Assembly: GCF_000719115.1 (NCBI RefSeq)
Contig: NZ_JOEA01000020.1
Location: 248,001 to 312,000 of the forward strand
Length of the DNA stretch: 64,000 nt
Source of the DNA: Lentzea albidocapillata
GTDB lineage: Bacteria > Actinomycetota > Actinomycetes > Mycobacteriales > Pseudonocardiaceae
Direction: 5' to 3'
Part shown: positions 1 to 8,300 of the stretch, one piece after another
Position numbering within the stretch: position 1 is the first letter of the stretch
Layout of the letters: each line of letters starts with the position of its first letter
Translations under genes and position numbers: made by a program
Notes under the pieces: generated by a model
Told to the model about the DNA's origin: nothing
Seen by the model: the letters and a program-made list of their open reading frames with translations, nothing else
Databases searched by the model: none

Positions 1-78
1 GATACCACCCAGGCCGAGCATGACGGTAGCGCTGCCGAGGGCAACAGCGGCCCCCGCGACGGTCTTCCTGAGGTTCAT
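1..78 (-). CDS. secreted protein, N-terminal fragment (partial at window edge)
   Basis: An ATG at 78 on the minus strand opens a frame that runs off the window start. The 26 visible residues (MNLRKTVAGAAVALGSATVM...) are a typical signal-peptide start: two basic residues followed by a hydrophobic Ala/Val/Leu stretch. Nothing can be said of the mature protein because it lies outside the window. Confidence 0.6.
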   Translation of the reverse strand, partial: MNLRKTVAGAAVALGSATVMLGLGGI

Positions 79-376
79 AGGCGCGAACGTGTCGTGTCAG
101 GACCGTCTACATCAAGCTGCGTAACTCAGGCGAGGGAAGTTCTTCATCCTTTAGGGGGCGCCTGCTCGATTCCGACCGGCACGGCTTCGTCATCAGCCGG
201 GAGGCGTTGAAAGGCCGCTGACAACGCCAAGGCGCTACCGAACGTCACGATTCTGGTCGTATTGGACACAGCGGGCCCACGCGAGAAACGTGAGTTCCGG
301 GGGTCACCGCGCCCATCGGGCAGCGTTCATCAGCGCCGTAAAGCGCGGCGACCTCGGAAAGAACTGACGGGCCGAC
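79..376. other. gap without a convincing gene; possible decayed coding DNA
   Basis: No frame here has both a start and coding character. Two plus-strand pieces look like ends of genes. One ends in HGFVISREALKGR before a stop near 222. The other ends in AAFISAVKRGDLGKN before TGA at 365-367, and its ending resembles the tail of DUF397 proteins, which are common in Pseudonocardiales. They are in different frames and lack starts, so they may be decayed remnants. The DUF397 link is a weak inference. Confidence 0.25.
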
Positions 377-751
377 CTAGGCGATGGCCCCCGGCGGCAG
401 CTTCAGCTTGAACGGCAGCGTCGTCACGACAGCCAAGTCCGAGGCCGTCGCCTTCATCAGCATGGGAGCGTTGCGCGCGCCGGGTTCAGGCAGGTCGAGC
501 AGCCTGTCCACGGCTTCGATCAGCGGGCCCTCGTAGATCCACACGGCCTGTGCCGGGCGAGCCGAGTCGCGGACCGCGGGGAGTCGTCCCGCGCGCGCCT
601 CTGTCTCCGACCAGAACAGGATCGAGTCGATGAAGCCTCTGCGCTGCTTGAACGCCATGATGCGGTCGAGCTGCCCGGCGTCGTCCCTCAGGTGGAGGAA
701 CTGAAAGCCACTCTCGCGCAGCTCGATGACCTTGTTCAGTGCGTGGTCCAT
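377..751 (-). CDS. conserved hypothetical protein, 124 aa
   Basis: A soluble 124-residue protein with no signal peptide or TM segment, starting at ATG 751 with AGGTG close upstream. I do not recognise a domain. The middle has a Trp/Phe-containing stretch (IDSILFWSETEARAG) and the C-terminus is Leu/Pro-rich. A perfect 14 bp palindrome lies 33-46 bp upstream of the start, so it is probably controlled by a TetR-like repressor. No neighbour gives a functional clue. Confidence 0.7.
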   Translation of the reverse strand: MDHALNKVIELRESGFQFLHLRDDAGQLDRIMAFKQRRGFIDSILFWSETEARAGRLPAVRDSARPAQAVWIYEGPLIEAVDRLLDLPEPGARNAPMLMKATASDLAVVTTLPFKLKLPPGAIA

Positions 752-783
752 GGCGCACCTACCCCTGTGAGGTCCCCTTCGGG

Positions 784-797
784 TGACTGATCAGTCA
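784..797. promoter_or_regulatory. perfect palindrome, TetR-type operator candidate
   Basis: TGACTGATCAGTCA is a perfect 14 bp palindrome in the promoter region of the minus-strand gene starting at 751. Its length and position fit a TetR-family operator. No tetR gene is visible in the window, so the regulator is unknown. Confidence 0.5.
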
Positions 798-844
798 TAC
801 GACCCGAAAGGATCGTACGGTAAGTCGACGTTCCGCCGTAAGAC

Positions 845-861
845 ATACTCCGAACGAGTAT
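845..861. repeat. inverted repeat ATACTC-N5-GAGTAT
   Basis: A perfect 6 bp inverted repeat with a 5 bp spacer sits immediately downstream of the small ORF 863-994 and upstream of gene 377-751. It could be a second operator for the latter. It has no T-run and is too short to be a convincing terminator. Confidence 0.3.
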
Positions 862-862
862 C

Positions 863-994
863 TCAATTGGTGGACGTTTGTGGCGCAGGGTAATCGTTGG
901 CCTTCTTGTTGGAGGAAACGGCCAGGAGGACCGCTACGGTTCGCACCAAGAACGCCAAACCGCCTAATGTGACTAATGTCACGGTGATTAACAT
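863..994 (-). CDS. small single-pass membrane protein, 43 aa
   Basis: ATG at 994 is preceded by GGAGGCGACAC, a strong ribosome site with 6 nt spacing. The 43-residue product starts MLITVTLVTLGGLAFLVRTV, is hydrophobic for about 27 residues, and ends in a polar tail (SSNKKANDYPAPQTSTN). This is one membrane helix with a short soluble tail. It fits a small membrane peptide of unknown role next to the acyltransferase locus. Confidence 0.55.
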   Translation of the reverse strand: MLITVTLVTLGGLAFLVRTVAVLLAVSSNKKANDYPAPQTSTN

Positions 995-1067
995 GTGTCG
1001 CCTCCGAGTGGCTCCTACACAAGTACAAGACGTGTAGCACTCGCTCGGGGTTGCAGGTGGGACCGAC

Positions 1068-2535
1068 TCACCTCGCCGGGCGGTTATGTCCGACCCTCTG
1101 CTCCTGCTTCGTCTTCTTTTGCGCCTGGCCGGCCAGCAGTTGCGCCACAGAGACGGCTTCGTTGGCGTTGGCCTCAAGGCGGCGGCGCCTCGGTCTCTCG
1201 TCCGGATCCGTGCTCGGGTAGGCCGGCACGCGCGGCAGGATCTGGGTGTCGTCGTCCTCGGTCCGCTTCTGGGCGGATGCCCGCAGGCGCGGGATCTCGA
1301 GCGTGACCTCGGCCGTCACGATCGCGCGCGAGTCGGCGATCGGCTCGGGCAGGACTGGCTCGGGCAGAACCGACTCGGTGGACGGCTCCTCTGGCGGCGC
1401 GGGGCGCGGTTTCGGCTTGGACAGCCGGCGGGCGAGTTTGTGACTTGGTTTCTCCACGAACCGGTAGCTCAGCTCGACAGCCCCGAAGGTGACGGCTACG
1501 GCGATCACGACGGCCGGCAGCAGGGGCACCGCCGGGCGCATCAGATCCAGCAGCGCGAACGCGACCAGGCCGTGCAGCAGGTAGATCGAGTAGCTGCGCT
1601 CGGACAGCGCGATCCAGAACTTCCGCTCGCGCAGCCGCGGCTCGGCGAACAGCCCCATCAGGAAGCACAGGACGGCGACTGCCAGCGCCAGGCTGTAGGA
1701 GTTGTCGACGCGGCCGAGCTTCAACGCGTCGCCCAGTACGTACAACGACCAGGCGCCCGCGGTGTACACGCCGCCTAGCCACAGCGGGATCCGTTTGGTC
1801 GTGGTTGCCCAGATTATCTGGCCGATGATCGGGATGGGCAGGTACGACACGTTGACCGCGAATAGCGACCAGGACTTGCCGAACTGGGCGCGGCTCATGA
1901 GCACGACGAACACGAACGTCAGTTCGATGGCCAGCGCGAACCACACCCAGCGGCGCAGCACGGGGATCAGCAGGACCAGCAGGACATAGAAGATGACCTC
2001 GACGATCAACGTCCACGCGACGCCGACCAGCACGACCTGTGGGAAGATCAGGTAGTTGACCAGTACGGAGTTGGTGAACAGCGTCCACGCGCTGATCGTC
2101 TGGGCTTGGCCGGTCGCGAGCAGGCCGCCGCCCACGGTGATCAGCAGTGCCGTCAGCAGCACCGTGAAGATCATCGGCGGGTAGACGCGGGACAGGCGGT
2201 TCAGGCCGAACCGCACCTGGCCGTGGCGCAGTGCGATCGGGGTGACCACAAACCCGCTGACCAGGAAGAAGAACGGGACCGCGACCTCACCGATGCCCTG
2301 CAGGGACATGTGGAACGGATCGCTCGACACCGCGTTGAGCGTGTCGAAGAAGGCTGATTCCTCGTCCCGCTTGCCGACCCACTGGGCCGCGATGTGGCTG
2401 TAGAAGACGAGCAGTGCCCCGACCGCACGGCCGATGTCGATGAACGCTACCCGCGTCTTGTCCGGCCGTGTGTTGTCCGCGCTGGTGGGCTCGCGCGCTG
2501 GTGATTCCAGCGGGACCGACCCCCTTAGCCGTCAT
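1068..2535 (-). CDS. acyltransferase 3 family membrane protein (start region possibly frameshifted)
   Basis: An integral membrane O-acyltransferase of the acyltransferase-3 family, which transfers acyl groups to cell-surface glycans, lipids or antibiotics. Seen: FIDIGRAVGALLVFYSH near the N-terminus carries the family His; the FFFLVSGFVV segment and about ten TM helices follow. A cytosolic Pro/Arg/Glu-rich tail of about 130 residues ends the protein. The frame is open up to 2528 but holds no ATG or GTG before GTG 2330, which would delete the catalytic first helix. A good ATG lies at 2535 in the -1 frame. Removing one C from the run of five at 2520-2524 joins it perfectly (MTAKGSVPLESP...). 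Alternatives are a CTG start at 2510 or a sequencing error. It is the last gene of the surface-glycan locus. Confidence 0.8.
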
Positions 2536-2598
2536 ACGGTCCCGAAATGGCATTACGGCAAGGAGAGTAACGGACAAATACTTACGGTGGCAGACCAA

Positions 2599-3708
2599 CT
2601 ACTTAGAACGTTGTTTCTCCCACCGGCGAATGCGCTGGTGCACGGCCATCTCGAGGTAGCGGTGGAGCACCTCGGTGACGGCAGCGGTAAGCACCAGCGC
2701 CACGAGCAGCGCCGGCATGTTCCCGATCTTCGGCGCGAGGGCCGCGAGCGTCGGGTAGATGACGACCGGGTGGATCAGGTAGATCGCGTAGGTCCGCGCG
2801 GACCAGGCCTTGACGAAGGCCGACTTCGTGATCGGGCCGTTGAGGTACATCACGACCAGGATCAGCAGGATCGCGAGGAACGCGGTGCGGACCATGCCGC
2901 CACCCGCGTAGGCGTAGCCGCCGAGCTTGTCCGCCCAGACGAACAGGCCGAAGTGGGTCGCGCCGATGGCAGATCCCACGGCGATGCTCACCTTGCCCGA
3001 GCGCACCAGGGTGATCAGCTGACCGATGAAGATCAGCGTGATGAACGCGGCGATCACCCCGATACGGTGCACCGGTTCCGTTTGCGGGCCGCTGGCCACC
3101 GACAGGGTCGCGCACACGAGCACGGCCGCCACAGCGGACGGCAGCCAGGGCCTTCGTCGCAGGAGGGGCATCGTGGCCGCGACGTATGAGTAGAAGGTGA
3201 TCTGCAGCAGCAACGTCCAGGTGACACCGACCAGGATCACCGTCGGCGTGGTGAAGAACCCGGCCAGGGTGACGCCGGTCAGGATGTCGAGGAAGCTCAG
3301 CGACGTCTGCCTCGTCTCGGCGCGGAACACCCCGAGGTTGATCAGCAGCGCGGTGGCCAGCAGGACGACCACGAGCAGCGGGATGATGCGCCCGAACCGG
3401 CGCAGCAGGAACTGCCCCGGTCGTTCCCTGTCCGCGACGTGGGTGACGACCATGCCGCTGATGACCATGAAGATCGTGACGTCGGTGAACGACAGGTGCG
3501 GGTTCAGGTGCAGCGGTTCGGCCACAACTGTCCGCACCACGCCGTTGAGCGAGAACTCCCGCTTGTTGACGGCGAACCAGTTGGCGGTGTGCACGTATAC
3601 GCCGGCCGTGGAAGCGATCACCCGCAGGATGTCGAGCCCGTGCATGTACCCGCCGCCGCTGCCTCGCGGCCGGGCCGGTGTGGTGGTCGTGCTCGCGAGA
3701 GTGTTCAT
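2599..3708 (-). CDS. acyltransferase 3 family membrane protein
   Basis: A 369-residue integral membrane acyltransferase starting at ATG 3708, which overlaps the stop of the upstream gene (ATGA). After a short Thr/Pro-rich N-terminus comes GLDILRVIASTAGVYVHTAN, holding the conserved His of family helix 1. IFMVISGMVVTHVADRE and RRFGRIIPLL are the matching second-helix and loop features, and about ten TM helices follow. It likely O-acylates a surface saccharide made by the glycosyltransferase fusion upstream in the same operon. Substrate and acyl group cannot be told from sequence. Confidence 0.88.
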   Translation of the reverse strand: MNTLASTTTTPARPRGSGGGYMHGLDILRVIASTAGVYVHTANWFAVNKREFSLNGVVRTVVAEPLHLNPHLSFTDVTIFMVISGMVVTHVADRERPGQFLLRRFGRIIPLLVVVLLATALLINLGVFRAETRQTSLSFLDILTGVTLAGFFTTPTVILVGVTWTLLLQITFYSYVAATMPLLRRRPWLPSAVAAVLVCATLSVASGPQTEPVHRIGVIAAFITLIFIGQLITLVRSGKVSIAVGSAIGATHFGLFVWADKLGGYAYAGGGMVRTAFLAILLILVVMYLNGPITKSAFVKAWSARTYAIYLIHPVVIYPTLAALAPKIGNMPALLVALVLTAAVTEVLHRYLEMAVHQRIRRWEKQRSK

Positions 3709-4688
3709 GTCGACTTCCCGAACCAGCGGTGCAGCAGCTCGGCCCCCAGGCCCCAGGCGAGCAACACGACGATGTAGGAGACCGGCAGGGTCAGCGGCTG
3801 CAGCAGCCCCACCAGCGGGTAGGCGAGCACGCCGCACAGCAGCACCAGGTAATAGCCGCGGCTGAAGAGCCACTCGACGGGCCGGGGACGCGTGGTACTC
3901 GCCTGGCCGCGGACGAAGAGAAGCATCAGCAGCAGCGCGGTCACCGCCGCCACGGTGAACCACCTGTCGCGCGCCTCGCGGAACAGGTGCTCGGAGACGA
4001 CCAGCAGGGAGAGTCCGAAGAGGACCAGCGGCGCCACCTCCCAGAACCTGGCGATACCGGACTTCGACAGCCACAACAGCTCGCCGATGACCGAAAGCAC
4101 AACCAGGCTCGCGAGGATGCCCAGCTGTGGGGCGTCGGCGATCCCGGCCGCGGTGAGCGCGAAGGTCACGACGGCCAGCTGGCCGACCACCGCGATGTGC
4201 CACTGGCGCGGCAGGAGTGGCGCGGACAGCACGAGCAGTACCGCGAACACCAGGCCGGCCAGCAGGCCGAGGACCAGCGGGTTGGCGCGGTAGTCGAACT
4301 CGAACGGGAGCGGGTCGGCGAACAGCGAGAAGAGCAGGCCGAGCACGACCGCGATCACCGCCGCCGGCAGGACCTGCCAGGCCAGCCGCCTGGCGAACGC
4401 GGCCGGGGAAGCGGTCGTCACCCGCAGGACCAGCAGGTGACCGCAGGACATCAGCAGCAGCGCGATCGCCAGGAAACCGAAGTCCTCGCCGAGGCCGAGC
4501 GGTTTGTTGAACCACTCGCGGACCAGCACGAGCCACTCGGGCGAGTACCCGTGCCGGTTCAGCCAGAGCCCGCCGAGGAAGCTGTAGGCGATCAGCACCG
4601 TCGCGACGGCGACGGGAGCGCGCAGACCGGACGGCCGGGTGGACGAGGACGCGACCGGCTGCGTGACCTGCTCGGACGGGCTACTCAT
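3705..4688 (-). CDS. polytopic membrane protein, possible inactive acyltransferase-3 relative
   Basis: A 327-residue protein with about ten hydrophobic helices. Its start overlaps the preceding gene by 8 bp and its stop overlaps the next by 4 bp, so it is translated as part of the glycan locus. The segment around residues 70-100 (GEDFGFLAIALLLMSCGHL) resembles the acyltransferase-3 second-helix motif, and the helix count fits. The first-helix His typical of active enzymes is absent (FLGGLWLNRHGYSPEW instead). I infer a divergent, perhaps non-catalytic, acyltransferase partner. It could equally be a polymerase or flippase-like protein. Confidence 0.75.
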   Translation of the reverse strand: MSSPSEQVTQPVASSSTRPSGLRAPVAVATVLIAYSFLGGLWLNRHGYSPEWLVLVREWFNKPLGLGEDFGFLAIALLLMSCGHLLVLRVTTASPAAFARRLAWQVLPAAVIAVVLGLLFSLFADPLPFEFDYRANPLVLGLLAGLVFAVLLVLSAPLLPRQWHIAVVGQLAVVTFALTAAGIADAPQLGILASLVVLSVIGELLWLSKSGIARFWEVAPLVLFGLSLLVVSEHLFREARDRWFTVAAVTALLLMLLFVRGQASTTRPRPVEWLFSRGYYLVLLCGVLAYPLVGLLQPLTLPVSYIVVLLAWGLGAELLHRWFGKST

Positions 4689-5304
4689 CGGCGGGCAGCG
4701 CTTCCAGTTGGGCCGCGATGATCTCGGCGGTCTTCGTCCGCACCCAGTCGCGGGCGTCGCCGCGCACCTCCAGCCTGACCACGACGTTGTCGTGGGAGTA
4801 GACCGACCTGGTGAGCGAGCCGTCCGGGGCGAGCTGGACGTGCGGGTCAGCGGGCTGCAGCCCGTAGCCCGTCTGCAGGGCTTCGAGCTCGGTCGCGGCG
4901 TTGCGAGCGGCGGCCGCGTCGCGGACCTGGACGACCGCCAGGGTGGCCTTGCCCTCGGGGAAGATCGACACCGACATGCGGGCCCCTGCTGCGCCGGCGG
5001 TCTCGTACGCGGCCAGTTCCTCCGGGGTCATGAAGTCGACGCGGCGCACGCCCTGGAAGGTACGGACCGGTTCGTAGTTCTCGTGGACGCCACCCATGTC
5101 CGCCATCGCGAGCGGGTCCGCGGGCAGGCGGCCTTCCTCGCCGACCGGACGGGCATCTCGTGCGCCGGCGAGCTCCAGCTCACTGCCCCAGGCGAACCAG
5201 CTGCCCGCGGCGATCGCGAGGAGGACGGCCAGGATCACCAGCGAACCGACCACACGGCGCAGCTCGCTGCGGCGCATGGTCATGCCCTGGTTGGTCCGGC
5301 TCAC
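4681..5304 (-). CDS. membrane-anchored extracytoplasmic protein, paralog of the gene at 9066-10181
   Basis: GTG 5304 is preceded by GGGGGAAG. The 207-residue protein has a basic N-terminus, one TM helix (about residues 18-40) and an extracytoplasmic domain of about 160 residues. Its pattern (MTPEELAAYETAG, then VRDAAAARNAATELEALQ, then VVVRLEVRGDARDW and AAQLEALPADE at the end) matches the C-terminal domain of the protein at 9066-10181. The two paralogs flank the glycosyltransferase fusion, suggesting a shared role in binding or exporting its product at the membrane. The biochemical function is unknown. Confidence 0.8.
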   Translation of the reverse strand: MSRTNQGMTMRRSELRRVVGSLVILAVLLAIAAGSWFAWGSELELAGARDARPVGEEGRLPADPLAMADMGGVHENYEPVRTFQGVRRVDFMTPEELAAYETAGAAGARMSVSIFPEGKATLAVVQVRDAAAARNAATELEALQTGYGLQPADPHVQLAPDGSLTRSVYSHDNVVVRLEVRGDARDWVRTKTAEIIAAQLEALPADE

Positions 5305-5374
5305 GCACTTCCCCCATGGTCCAGGCTCGCGCGGATGGCAGCGAGCCTGGACAAATGGTACGAGAGCGCATTGC

Positions 5375-8300
5375 TCAGAGGGGACGAAGCCAGAGAGTTA
5401 TGAACTTCGTCTCGGCCGAGTCGGCCATGGTGATCAGCTCTTCGTCCGAGTAGTCACCCGTGACCGGCCCGTTGTCGTCCACGGGAACGACGTGGTAGCC
5501 GAGCTTCCGATATGTCACCAGGACCTCTGCCGCGTCGTCACCGAGCTCGGTGATCGCATCGGGGCAGAACTCGCACACGACGTGCGGGCGGTCGCGTTCG
5601 AGCACGTCGGACAGGCCTGCGAGCGCCCGGTGGTCCCGGCCCTGCAGATCGACCTTCACGAGGCTGACGCGCCGGCCGTTGACCTCGGGCCGGCCGTCGA
5701 GGCGCACCGCCGGCACCACGACACCGCCCGTGCTGCCGTCCCCGGAGTTCTCGTGCACGCGGTGGTCGCCGCTGTTGAACTCCTCCTCCTGCACGAGCAC
5801 GACCTCGGTGTTCGAGTCCCACGCGGCGATGGGCAGCACGGTGACCCGTTGTGCGACCTCCGCCGGCAGCACCGCCGCGACGTTGCGCTGCAGGTAGTCG
5901 GCGTTCACCGGGTTGGCCTCGACCGCGACGGCCGTGATCGTCGCGGACGTGCGCTGCATGAGCCGCAGCGTGTGGTAGCCGACGTGCGCGCCGATGTCGA
6001 GGAACGCTCCCTCGCCGATCAGCTCGGCCATGAGGTCGGCTTCGCTGACCTCCCACGAGCGGTGGTACTCGAGCCACGGAAGCACGACATCGTCGTCCGG
6101 CACCAGCAAGGCACCCGCGTCGCACAGCACCACCTGGGCGCCGTCGGGCACCGGGGCGTGGCTGAGCCGCGCGGAGGTGTGCACGGCCGTGAGGTCGCGC
6201 TTCATCTGCTGCAACGTGCGCTCGTCCTGGTCGATCCGCACGTCGCGGTCGGCGAACATCTCGTGGTGGCGCTGTTCCGCGGCCTCGACCTGATCGCGTA
6301 CCCCGCTGATCGACTCGCGGACGGCGGCGAAGTCCTCGCCGACGCGTGCGTTGACCTGTGCGATCTCCTGCTGCAGGCCGGTGAGGTCGGGCTCCCGGTT
6401 CTCCAGCCGCTCGATGCTCTTGGCCATGTTCCTGGTGACCTCGTCGAGCCGCGTGGTCAGCGCTTGCTCCATCGCCTCCATGCGAGCCAGCATCTGCGCG
6501 GCGGTGCCCTCGACGCCGCCCACGAGCGTGCCCATCACCTTGCGCTGGTGCACGTCATAGTGGTCGATCATCCGCAGGACGGCCTTGCGCATCGCGGGCG
6601 CCCCCGGCAGCCGCGACGGCGCTCCTGCCTCCGGCTGCCACAGCAGTGCCTGCTTCGACTCCCGCAGCGGCTGCAGCGGATCGGCTTCCTGCTCCTGCAC
6701 GGCCGTCGTGTCCCGGTCGGAACGCCACTTCTCGTACGCGTTGGTCAGCTGTTCGCGCATCCACGTCGCGGCGGCGGTCATCGACCTCGTGCGCAGGATG
6801 TACTCCCGCGCGGCGAGTCCGCGGCGACGGGCCTCCGCCGGGTCGTCGGCGATCTCGCGCATGGCCTGCGCGGCGGCGTCCAGGTCGGGATCCGCCCACA
6901 CCGCGGTCTCGTGGTAAGGGAAGTTGCCCTTGCCGACCTCGGTGAGTTCGTACGGGATCGGCCAGCCGACGCGAGAGTCGAAGAACTCCGTCGTGCTGGA
7001 GTAGTCCGTCGAGATCACCGGCAGAGCGCGTGCCATCGCCTCGGCGACGGTGAGACCGAAACCCTCACTGCGGTGCAGCGAGACGTAGGCGGTGCTGTTG
7101 GCGTACAGGTCGTGCAGCTCCTGCACGGTCAGGTAGCGCTCCAGCAGTTCGATCCGCGGGTCGCTGCTGGCCAGGACGCGGAGGCGTTCCGCGCTCAACG
7201 GGTGCAGCTTGCCGTTGATGGCCTTGATGACCAGCCGTACGTCGTCGCGGCCCTCGAACGCCCGCTGGAAGGCCGTGATGGCACCCCACGGGTTCTTGCG
7301 CTGACCGATGCTGTTGAAGTCGAACGCGAAGAGGAACTGAGCCGGTCCGCCGGTCGGCACCGGATCGGGCTCACCGGGATCGCGCACCGGTACCGGGATC
7401 GTCCTGACCGGAACCGACGAGTGCTTGGCGATCGCGTCGCGGCAGAAGTCGCTGACCGTCCACACCTCGTCGACGAGGGCGAAGGCCGAGTGGAGCCACT
7501 CCGGGAAGTCCTCGAGCTCCCACGCCCAGAGGCCGATGCGGTAGCGGTGGTGACCCACGCCGGGATGGTGGCCCAGCACGGCGTGGGTCTGATCCGCGTT
7601 GACCGCGACCAGGCTCACCGGGAACTTCGGCTCGCCCAGGGTGCCCTGGTGGTCGACGTTCGTGCGGTTGGAGACGAGCCGATCCTCCACCACGGACACG
7701 ATCGGTACGCCGGCCAGCTCGATCGCGTCGTGCACGATCCGGCCCATCTCGCCGAGCCCGAGCTCCGCGGTCAGGTACCCGAGCATGTTGACGCCGAACT
7801 CGTCGACGGGCTCACGCACCGGCTTCGGCTCAGTGGGCAGGCCCCACTCGGGGAGCATGCCCTCGTTGATGCCGGAGGTCCGGCACCAAGCGCGGAAGTC
7901 GTCCGCGTCCGCGCCGAGCACGTCCGGGAAGGCGAGCTGCAGGTCGGTGCGCGCCTCGAAGACCGCCATGATCATCCGGCTGAGCCCGGCGGCGGCCTGT
8001 CCCGGCGTCGCGGGGGAGGTCAGCCACTCGCGGAACGCGCGGCCACCGTCCTCACCGAACGCGTGCGGCGGGATCTCGGTGTCTTGTTTGGAGACCCGCT
8101 CGTGCTCGACCTCGACCTTGATCCACGCGTCGCGGAACATGCCGCGCATGGTCGGGCTGAGCTTCGAGCCGTCGGACATCTTGTTGAAGCCGTAAGGAAT
8201 CGCGTCGAGCGTCTCGGCGTATCCGTTGGTGTGCAACGCGGTGCCGTAGTCGTCGCAGATCGCCTTGAGGTCCGGGTTCTCCGACAGCAGGATCCGCGGC

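Noticed and set aside
2599..4536. A 645-codon minus-strand frame that would fuse extra N-terminal sequence to the acyltransferase.
   Set aside because: The first 270 residues are an out-of-frame reading of the upstream membrane gene; ATG 3708 with ATGA overlap is the natural start.
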